Source of the DNA: WLND01 sp040398845 | GTDB lineage: Bacteria; Actinomycetota; Actinomycetes; S36-B12 | Assembly (NCBI GenBank): GCA_040398845.1 | Contig: JBBATH010000004.1 | Coordinates: 1-64,000, forward strand | Reading direction: 5' to 3' | Length of the DNA: 64,000 bases | In this document: in pieces, positions 58,096-64,000 of the stretch | Layout of the letters: each line of letters starts with the position of its first letter | Numbering within the stretch: position 1 is the first letter of the stretch | Notes under the pieces: generated by a model | What the model was told of the DNA's origin: nothing | Databases searched by the model: none | What the model saw: the letters and a program-made list of their open reading frames with translations, nothing else | Translations under genes and position numbers: made by a program

Positions 58096-59412
58096 CTAAA
58101 AGGCCCTCACCGGTCGAACGCGGATGATGTTGTCCTTGGCCCAGTAGCTGCCAGGGGTAGAGGTCACCCCGCGGAAGCTCCGGTAAACCGCGTTGAGCGC
58201 ATTGACCTGCGTCGAACTCCAGTAGTTGCCCTGTGCACCAAATCCGCCGACCTGGGTCCGCTGTCCGAAGAGGGTGTTCAGTTCGTCCTGCGAGGGCAGG
58301 TACCAGTCTGAGTAGCCCCCACTTGTCACTCTCGCAACCTTCCCCGCGCCCGTGGTGCAGCCTTGCACGATGAGTTGAGTATTCGCGTAGCCAGTTCCGA
58401 TAGCCGAACCAAAGGAGCCCGTAAGGAGGCTGGTTGCCGACGAACACCAGTACTCGCTCCCCTGATCCGCCGTGAGCGCCTCCAAGTAATAGCACGAAGA
58501 TCCACACGCAGAACCGGCACTCGTGAACGGCGCCGTGGCGACATAGAACACTTTGCCGCCACCGGGACCGGTCGCCGCAAGGGAATACGCTGTCGTGCTG
58601 ACCGACCCTGAAGCAGCAGACGGTGATGAAGTGCCACTCGCGTTCGAGGCGGTCACAGTGAACGTACAGGCGGTACCCGGCATCAGGTTCTCCATAACGA
58701 TGGCAGGTTTGGCGGTCGGCGCGGTGTTGAGCGTCCCCTGCGATACGGATCCGACGATCCCGCCAGGGCTCGACGTCGCTGTGTAGCCCGTGATCGGCGA
58801 GCCCCCATCACTCACCGATGCGGTGAACTCGACCCTCATGCTCGTCGTGCCGGTCGCGCTCGCAGCCCCGATCACTGGGGCACTTGGTGCTCCGACAACC
58901 TGCACCAGCGCGGATCCTGCCGAAAAGTCCCCGGTCTTCTTGTCGCCCGTGAGGAGATTCTTCTTCACCGCTGCGACCCTGAAGGAATACGAGCCACCAG
59001 ACAGCCCAGTCGCGGTGCACTGGGTCGACGTCGAGGACTTCGTGTTTGCAAGGGAACATCCGGTGCCAGCGACCGCCCACGGCCCGGCTACCGACGAAGC
59101 AATCTGCACCTCGTACCCGACGAGTTTCTTCAGCGGATTCACCACGACCGAGTCGACCCACGACACTCCGATCTGCCCCCCGCCATTGTTCGTCGCCGAG
59201 ATTTTCGGCGCAGCCTCATCTGCTGATCCTGTTGACGCAGTTGCGCTCACGCCAGTGTTCTCGGCGTCGCCCCTGACAAGAGGTTCACTGCCGTCAGCGG
59301 CGCGCCCGCCGCACGCGGACAGGACCATCACAGCACCGACGAGCAACACAGCTATGTCGGCCGTCCTCCCACGTCCTCCCTTGTGCCCCTGACCTCCTCC
59401 TGAATGCAACAT
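58096..59412 (-). CDS. Secreted lipoprotein with FnIII-like repeats and a Lcl/DUF1566-like domain
   Basis: A 438-aa protein. A lipoprotein signal with lipobox LSAC (VLLVGAVMVLSAC) starts the chain, followed by two beta-sandwich fibronectin type III-like repeats (about 90-290, e.g. GAASATGTTSMRVEFTASVS) and a C-terminal domain (about 320-438) with SGGYSDWYLPSQDELN, YWSSTQ and a final VRPVRAF, typical of Lcl (DUF1566). It probably displays a surface-binding domain, since Lcl domains bind glycosaminoglycans or other polymers. ATG 59412 has GGGAGG. Confidence 0.84.
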   Translation of the reverse strand: MLHSGGGQGHKGGRGRTADIAVLLVGAVMVLSACGGRAADGSEPLVRGDAENTGVSATASTGSADEAAPKISATNNGGGQIGVSWVDSVVVNPLKKLVGYEVQIASSVAGPWAVAGTGCSLANTKSSTSTQCTATGLSGGSYSFRVAAVKKNLLTGDKKTGDFSAGSALVQVVGAPSAPVIGAASATGTTSMRVEFTASVSDGGSPITGYTATSSPGGIVGSVSQGTLNTAPTAKPAIVMENLMPGTACTFTVTASNASGTSSPSAASGSVSTTAYSLAATGPGGGKVFYVATAPFTSAGSACGSSCYYLEALTADQGSEYWCSSATSLLTGSFGSAIGTGYANTQLIVQGCTTGAGKVARVTSGGYSDWYLPSQDELNTLFGQRTQVGGFGAQGNYWSSTQVNALNAVYRSFRGVTSTPGSYWAKDNIIRVRPVRAF

Positions 59413-59567
59413 ACGAACGCCTCCCTCTGAAACGCGGCTGTCAAACGCCCTCGTCAACAATGACGACGAGACGATAGTGGCCCCTATTGCGAGACACCAC
59501 CGTGTAAACACGGTCCTCTTCGCTGCCCTTGAGCCCCGATCGCCTCCTCCAGCCGAACCACGACTGT

Positions 59568-59573
59568 TACACT
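59568..59573 (+). promoter_or_regulatory. Extended -10 promoter of the thiamine-transport operon (tentative)
   Basis: TGTTACACT (59565-59573) looks like an extended -10 (TG-N-TACACT); no good -35 is found at the right distance. It lies about 10 bp before the riboswitch and fits a transcript that starts at or just before it. Confidence 0.5.
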
Positions 59574-59583
59574 TCTCTTCAGC

Positions 59584-59672
59584 AAGGGGAGCTCGCGAGT
59601 TCGGCGGGCTGAGAGGGTGGCCGCTGCCACCGACCCACAGAACCTGATCTGGGTAATGCCAGCGCGAGGGAT
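59584..59672 (+). ncRNA. TPP riboswitch (THI element)
   Basis: Both hallmarks are present: CTGAGA at 59609-59614 and the ACCTGATCTGGGTAATGCCA core at 59642-59661, separated by a GC-rich arm. Binding of thiamine pyrophosphate should repress thiB. The 3' strand of the P1 region contains the GAGGG (59666-59670) that serves as the thiB ribosome-binding site, so control is likely at translation by sequestration. No separate terminator hairpin is visible between it and the ATG at 59681. Confidence 0.93.
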
Positions 59673-59680
59673 GGATTCAA

Positions 59681-60739
59681 ATGTCGTTGCGTCGTATTCG
59701 TGTTGTCCTCGCCTTGTCATGCGCGGGGGTCATCGGTCTCACCGCCTGCAGTTCCACAGGGAGCGCGGGGCCATCGACCGTGCGTCTCCTCGCCCACGAG
59801 TCCTTCGTCGTGAGCGAGCAACTCATCGCAGATTTCCAGGCGCAGACCGGCATCACGCTCGAGGTTGTCACGGCGGGCGATGCTGGATCGATGGTGGCCG
59901 GAGCCATCCTCGCCGCCGGCGCACCCACCGCTGACGTCATCTTCGGCATCGACAACACGCTCATCTCCCGAGCCGTCGACGCCGGCGTCCTCGAGCCCTA
60001 CACCGCTGCCGACGCGTCGTCCCTCATCCCGGAGCTACAGGGCGACACTGCCGGGGGCATGGTCACCCCCATCGACTACGGCGATGTCTGCGTCAACATC
60101 GACGACACCTGGTTCGCTGACAAGGGCATCACCGCACCGGCCATCCTCGCCGATCTCGCGAAGCCCGAATACCGGGATCTCCTCGTTGTCGAGGACCCGG
60201 CTACCTCCTCGCCCGGCCTCGCCTTCCTCCTCGCAACGATCGCCGAATACGGCGACGCCTGGCCCGACTACTGGTCCGCGCTGCAGGCAAACGGCGTCAA
60301 GGTTGCCTCATCGTGGACCGACGCGTACACCGGCCAGTTCACTGCGGGCGGTGGAGGCGGATCCCGCCCACTCGTCGTCTCGTACGCAACGAGCCCGCCG
60401 GCCGAGATCGTCTACGCAGCCGATCCGAAGCCCTCGGCTCCGTCAACCTCCGTCATGACCAGCGGGTGCTACCGACAGGTTGAGTACGCCGGTGTACTCA
60501 AGGGCGCCGCCAACGTGGCGGGCGCACAGCAGGTCGTCGACTGGCTCCTCTCCGAGCCAGTACAGGCCGACGTCCCGCTGTCGATGTTCGTGTTCCCCGC
60601 GCGCGAAGGAACACCACTGCCGGAGGTGTTCACGAAGTTCGCGGCCAAGGTGGCGCAGCCCCTGCAGCTCGAGCCTTCACTCGTTGCTGCCAACCTCCAG
60701 ACTTGGCTCGCAACATGGGGTGAGGTGATGGGACGCTGA
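59681..60739 (+). CDS. thiB: Thiamine ABC transporter substrate-binding lipoprotein
   Basis: A 352-aa lipoprotein with signal and lipobox LTACSS (residues ~1-23) and a type-2 periplasmic binding fold (FEAQTGITLEVV-like FQAQTGITLEVVTAGD; VTPIDYGDVCVN; DYWSALQANGVKV). It resembles ThiB/TbpA, which binds thiamine and its phosphates, and the TPP riboswitch just upstream supports this. The ribosome-binding site lies in the riboswitch. Confidence 0.92.
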   Translation: MSLRRIRVVLALSCAGVIGLTACSSTGSAGPSTVRLLAHESFVVSEQLIADFQAQTGITLEVVTAGDAGSMVAGAILAAGAPTADVIFGIDNTLISRAVDAGVLEPYTAADASSLIPELQGDTAGGMVTPIDYGDVCVNIDDTWFADKGITAPAILADLAKPEYRDLLVVEDPATSSPGLAFLLATIAEYGDAWPDYWSALQANGVKVASSWTDAYTGQFTAGGGGGSRPLVVSYATSPPAEIVYAADPKPSAPSTSVMTSGCYRQVEYAGVLKGAANVAGAQQVVDWLLSEPVQADVPLSMFVFPAREGTPLPEVFTKFAAKVAQPLQLEPSLVAANLQTWLATWGEVMGR

Positions 60740-62340
60740 GGACCGCGACGTGGCTGCGGTGGATCTGGCTAGGTCCGGCGACATTTCTACTCGTATTCCT
60801 CGTCGTTCCGCTCGTCACGCTCGGCTCGCACGTCTGGGATCCGGAGACTGCAGGCCGCCTGCTCGATGCGCCCACCTGGCGCATTGCAGCCCTCGCATCA
60901 GTGCAAGCCGCCCTGAGCACGCTGCTCGCCCTAGCCGTTGGCCTGCCGATCGCCGCAGTCGTCTCGCGGTACCGATTTCGCGGACGCGCCTTCACGCAGG
61001 CTCTCGTCACCGTGCCCTTTGTACTGCCCACCGTCGTCGTCGCCCTTGCGTTTCGCAGCATGTTTGGACCGGATGCACCGCAGGGGCTCGCAATCGTCAT
61101 CTGCGCCCACGCCTACATCAACCTCGCCGTCGTGGTCCGGATTGTCGGCGCGAGGTGGTCGCAGCATGACGACCGTTACGAGACTGTGGCCCGAACACTC
61201 GGGGCCTCTCGAGTCAGGGCCTTCCTGACGGTGTCGGTACCTATGCTCAGGTCATCAATCGCATCGAGTGCCGCCGTGGTGTTCGTCTTCTCGTTCACCT
61301 CCCTAGGTATCGTCCTGGTCCTCGGTGACCAGACGACCCGCACCCTCGAATCCCAGATACTCCGTCAGACTTCGGTGCTGCTCGACTTTCCCTGCGCCGC
61401 GGCGACCGCCGTCTTGCAACTCGTCCTCATCTGCGTGGTTCTCGGTATCGGTGCCACCATGACCCGTCGGGCCCCAACCGAACGACCCCTGCCCGCAACC
61501 CTTCGACCGCTTCCACGCAGACCACTCGCGAGGCTGACGGTCATTGCCGTCGCGGCAACAGCATGCGCGCTCGTGCTCGCACCGGTGCTCGCCCTCGCGC
61601 TCGCTTCCGTGACAAGCAATGGCGCCCTGACCCTTGTATGGTGGCGATCCCTGGGCTCCATCGATGCCGGCACCACCAGAGTTGGTTCGCCGATCGCGGC
61701 ACTCGCAACATCGCTCACCTTTGCCGTCATTGCCGGAACAATCGCCAGCCTCATCGGGGCAATGGCCGCGATCTCACTCATCACCCATCGAGTCGGACGC
61801 ATCACCGCGCTCGCCGCCATCATCCCGCTCGGCGTCTCGGCAGCCACGCTTGGCCTCGGCATGCTCCTCGCCTTCGGCCGGCCGCCGCTCGACCTTCGTG
61901 CCACCGGCATGCTCGTCCCGCTTGCCCACAGCCTCGTCGCGGTTCCCCTCGTCGTGGCGGTCATTGCCCCCGCCCTGCGCTCGGCCGATCGACGCACTCA
62001 AATCGTCGCCGCCTCCCTCGGCGCTCGGCCGACCCGGGCCTTCGCAACCGCCTACGGACCGATCCTGCGGGTCGTCATGCTCGCGGCAGGTGGTCTGGCG
62101 GCCGCTGTCTCACTCGGCGAATTCGGCGCTGCATCATTCTTGGCCCGCGCAGGTGATCCGACAGTGCCGATCCAGATCGTCCGACTCCTCGGCCGACCCG
62201 GAGCCCAGTCTTACGGCGCTGCCGCGAGCCTCGCCGTGATCCTCGTCATCCTCACCCTCGCCGTGGTGCTCGTCATCGACCGAGCCGGCCGTGGATTGCG
62301 GACCGACCAACAGTCGCCGACCCCTTCCGGCATCGCATGA
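60736..62340 (+). CDS. thiP: Thiamine ABC transporter permease, starting at CTG
   Basis: The permease has two fused membrane halves (each with an EAA-type loop, e.g. TLGASRVRAFLTVSVPMLRSS and SLGARPTRAFATAYGPILR). No ATG or GTG exists in this frame between the thiB stop and the GTG at 60901, but homologous sequence (RTATWLRWIWLGPATFLLVF, the first membrane span) is coded from 60736 onward. CTG at 60736 overlaps the thiB stop (CTGA) and follows GAGGTGATGG, a good ribosome-binding site. I call 534 aa with a rare CTG start; starting at 60901 would lose the first span. Confidence 0.85.
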   Translation: MRTATWLRWIWLGPATFLLVFLVVPLVTLGSHVWDPETAGRLLDAPTWRIAALASVQAALSTLLALAVGLPIAAVVSRYRFRGRAFTQALVTVPFVLPTVVVALAFRSMFGPDAPQGLAIVICAHAYINLAVVVRIVGARWSQHDDRYETVARTLGASRVRAFLTVSVPMLRSSIASSAAVVFVFSFTSLGIVLVLGDQTTRTLESQILRQTSVLLDFPCAAATAVLQLVLICVVLGIGATMTRRAPTERPLPATLRPLPRRPLARLTVIAVAATACALVLAPVLALALASVTSNGALTLVWWRSLGSIDAGTTRVGSPIAALATSLTFAVIAGTIASLIGAMAAISLITHRVGRITALAAIIPLGVSAATLGLGMLLAFGRPPLDLRATGMLVPLAHSLVAVPLVVAVIAPALRSADRRTQIVAASLGARPTRAFATAYGPILRVVMLAAGGLAAAVSLGEFGAASFLARAGDPTVPIQIVRLLGRPGAQSYGAAASLAVILVILTLAVVLVIDRAGRGLRTDQQSPTPSGIA

Positions 62341-63017
62341 CTGACATGCCTCTTGCAGCCGACCCTCCACGGCTCCAGACCCAAGGCCTATTGATCGGCT
62401 ACACCACTTCGCTGATTCCCGCCCTCGACCTCGCGGTGTCGAAGGGGAGCATCCTCGGCATCCTCGGCGCCAGCGGACGCGGCAAGTCCACCCTGCTGGG
62501 GACCCTCGCCGGAGTCACGCCCCCGCTCGCCGGCAGGGTCCTCATCGACGGCCGCGACGTCACAGGTACCGCGATCCACGAGCGCGGCATCGGCTTCGTG
62601 TTCCAGGAGCCCCTGCTTTTCACCCACCTGAACGTCATCGACAACATCGCCTACGGCCTGCGCCGGCATGGGGTAGCCAAGGCGCAGGCGCGCGAGCGGA
62701 GTGCCGAGTTGCTCCACTGGGTGGGCCTTGCCGGCTTGGAGCGCAGGTCGGTCCACGAGCTGAGCGGTGGCCAGGCCCAGCGGGTGGCCCTCGCTCGAGC
62801 CCTCGCGCCCGAGCCCGCCGTGATGCTGCTCGACGAGCCGTTCAGTGCGCTCGACACCGAACTGCGCAGCCGGCTCGTAGCCGAGGTCTCGGCCATGCTG
62901 CGCAATCGCGGATGCGCGACCGTCTACGTCACTCACGATCCAATCGAAGCGGAGGCGATGGCCGACAGCATCATCCAACTCGAGTCAACAACGACTACTT
63001 CGCGAACGACACCGTGA
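62337..63017 (+). CDS. thiQ: Thiamine ABC transporter ATPase
   Basis: A 226-aa ABC ATPase: Walker A GASGRGKST, the Q-loop near FQEPLLF, signature LSGGQAQRVALARAL, Walker B VMLLDEPFSALD and a switch His in YVTHDPIEAEAM. It powers import through ThiP. The ATG overlaps the thiP stop (ATGA). The final 23 bp overlap the convergent xthA gene. Confidence 0.92.
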   Translation: MTDMPLAADPPRLQTQGLLIGYTTSLIPALDLAVSKGSILGILGASGRGKSTLLGTLAGVTPPLAGRVLIDGRDVTGTAIHERGIGFVFQEPLLFTHLNVIDNIAYGLRRHGVAKAQARERSAELLHWVGLAGLERRSVHELSGGQAQRVALARALAPEPAVMLLDEPFSALDTELRSRLVAEVSAMLRNRGCATVYVTHDPIEAEAMADSIIQLESTTTTSRTTP

Positions 63018-63861
63018 GCGGAGCATGGTCGCTCCACCGCTCGGCATATGTCGGCGCCTTGCCCACGATCGCAGCCTTCGCCTGCGCTGCGAGGCCCGGC
63101 GTAGCCATCACGTAGTCGATGCGCCACCCGCCATCGGTGTCGAATCCCTTACCGCGCCATGACCACCACGTGTACGGGCCTGGACCATCGCCGCCGAGGA
63201 TGCGACCGAGATCGACCCAGTCAGTCTCGGACCAACGGTTGAGATACTCGCGCTCCTCTGGCAGGAACCCTGCCTTGTCTCGATTACCCTTCCAGTTCTT
63301 GATGTCGATCTCGGCCCGGGCCACATTGAAATCACCACAGACGACGACATTCGAGCCGCCCTTGGCCGCCGCATTCTTCAGGGATTTCAGTCGCTTTTCC
63401 ATCGCGACGAGGAAGGCCATCTTGTCGACCTGCTTTTGGGTCCCGGCCTCCCCCGAGTGCACATAGACCGACGCAACCGTCACGAGCCCCAGCGGAGTCT
63501 GGATATCGGCCTCCACCCACCGGCCAAGCCCCCCGAGATCAGCCTGCTTGATGTTCTCGCGGATCGTAATCGGCTTCGATCGCGACAGAATCGCGACACC
63601 GGCTCGCCCAAGGTCCGGCGCCGGCACGTGCGCCACGAAGTATTCGGCAAGCGGCGACTCGCGAAGCACCTCGTGTAATTGCTCGTAGGTCGCCCTGACC
63701 TCCTGCAGGCAGATGATGTCGGCCTTTGCCGCACCGAGCCAGTCAAGGCCACCTCGACGCTCGGCGGCACGGATCCCATTGACGTTCGCTGTGATGATGG
63801 AGAGCACACCGCGATGCTTCCAGATGGCATCGCCAGGATTTTGCACGGGCCGCGCGTTCAC
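62995..63861 (-). CDS. xthA: Exodeoxyribonuclease III (AP endonuclease)
   Basis: A 270-288-aa exonuclease/endonuclease/phosphatase fold: TANVNGIRAAERRGGLDWL at the start, ICLQEVRA, SVYVHSGE, CGDFNVARAEIDI, RIDYVMATPG and the SDHAPLTVSF end with the catalytic His. It cleaves abasic sites and removes 3' blocks. Two starts compete: GTG 63861 overlaps the upstream stop (GTGA), and GTG 63807 matches the family start. I list the longer one. Confidence 0.94.
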   Translation of the reverse strand: MNARPVQNPGDAIWKHRGVLSIITANVNGIRAAERRGGLDWLGAAKADIICLQEVRATYEQLHEVLRESPLAEYFVAHVPAPDLGRAGVAILSRSKPITIRENIKQADLGGLGRWVEADIQTPLGLVTVASVYVHSGEAGTQKQVDKMAFLVAMEKRLKSLKNAAAKGGSNVVVCGDFNVARAEIDIKNWKGNRDKAGFLPEEREYLNRWSETDWVDLGRILGGDGPGPYTWWSWRGKGFDTDGGWRIDYVMATPGLAAQAKAAIVGKAPTYAERWSDHAPLTVSFAK

Positions 63862-64000
63862 GTGAGGAGAACCGGAATATTCTCGAATCCCCTAATGACA
63901 TGCGAGGGGTAGCGCACCGGTTCGCCGTCAAGGGCAAAGGACCGACGCCTCGATAGGAGGCGCCCCATGCCAATACGGGCCTCCATCCGTGCCAGTGGCA
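63858..64000 (-). CDS. Partial CDS, C-terminus of an upstream gene cut by the window edge
   Basis: On the minus strand an open frame enters from the right edge and ends at TGA (63858-63860), overlapping the longer xthA start (GTGA). The visible 46 codons include RSFALDGEPVRYPSHV and end in IPVLLT. The DGEP-x-x-x-P layout recalls the C-terminus of diacylglycerol-kinase/lipid-kinase-like proteins, but the fragment is too short to assign. Confidence 0.6.
   Translation of the reverse strand, partial: PLARMEARIGMGRLLSRRRSFALDGEPVRYPSHVIRGFENIPVLLT

Noticed and set aside
60901..62340. thiP starting at GTG 60901
   Set aside because: It would remove the first membrane span, which is coded upstream, and leave an unexplained gap after the thiB stop.
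63743..63973. 76-codon minus-strand frame at the right edge
   Set aside because: It overlaps the xthA start in another frame and has no similarity; the open frame ending at 63858 is the better candidate.
1..64000. CRISPR arrays, tRNA or rRNA genes, insertion sequences
   Set aside because: No regularly spaced direct repeats, cloverleaf sequences, rRNA segments or transposase frames were recognised by reading; very divergent ones cannot be excluded.

Overview
The window is from a high-GC actinomycete (Actinomycetota). The evidence is mycothiol S-conjugate amidase, DUF4307, DUF3817, SURF1, a DEAD-box helicase beside greA, GTG/TTG/CTG starts, dense ATGA overlaps, and enhancer-binding-like regulation without a sigma-54 contact motif. 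I see no rRNA, tRNA, CRISPR array, transposase or integrase.

Left part (1-42 kb) is a catabolic island for a carboxylic acid, probably alicyclic or branched. (i) A truncated AcoR-like regulator and an acyl-CoA ligase (3-2779, +). (ii) A minus-strand operon (11594-2803): an ABC substrate-binding lipoprotein, a stand-alone phosphohistidine swivel protein, a 548-aa orphan, an LLM flavoprotein, a PPDK-like ATP-grasp/swivel protein without its PEP/pyruvate barrel, an FAD oxidoreductase and a histidine phosphatase. (iii) A plus-strand run (12007-17505): cyclase-family hydrolase, MaoC hydratase, half-size SDR, SDR, enoyl-CoA hydratase and a two-subunit acyl-CoA dehydrogenase. (iv) A minus-strand ring-cleavage operon (21086-17502) resembling BadK, BadH, BadI and a cyclohexanecarboxyl-CoA dehydrogenase, preceded by a 2,4'-dihydroxyacetophenone-dioxygenase-like cupin, a Baeyer-Villiger monooxygenase and a fused ribose-type ABC transporter (to 27368). 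(v) A minus-strand operon of ten genes (37490-27539): two thiolase-fold proteins lacking the nucleophilic Cys, a tandem DUF35 protein, hydratase, biotin carboxylase, TetR regulator, second cyclase, small alpha+beta-barrel protein, SDR and ligase. It is divergent from (vi) BCCP, PYC/OADA-type carboxyltransferase, a winged-helix protein and a third ligase (37675-41997, +).

Eight copies of an 18-bp imperfect palindrome (consensus ACCWAACGNNCGTTTGGT) lie in intergenic regions of this island, mostly on or next to readable -35/-10 promoters. They tie six transcription units plus one divergent promoter into what looks like a single regulon, most simply controlled by the TetR-family protein at 31266-31934. 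The inferred flow is uptake, CoA activation, ring dehydrogenation, hydration and oxidation (BadK/H), hydrolytic ring opening (BadI), then chain degradation. The split dikinase and split biotin carboxylase are extra modules with no obvious textbook role here; they are the best candidates for undescribed biochemistry.

Right part (42-64 kb) is ordinary chromosomal backbone: HNH-like protein, membrane proteins, AlkD-like protein, uracil-DNA glycosylase, PfkB kinase, CspA, SURF1, Mca, GreA, RNA helicase, an unusual YbhN-FrnE fusion, a TPP-dependent decarboxylase, a decayed vapBC pair, an Lcl-domain lipoprotein, a TPP riboswitch with thiBPQ (thiP starting at CTG), and exodeoxyribonuclease III. Both window edges cut genes.
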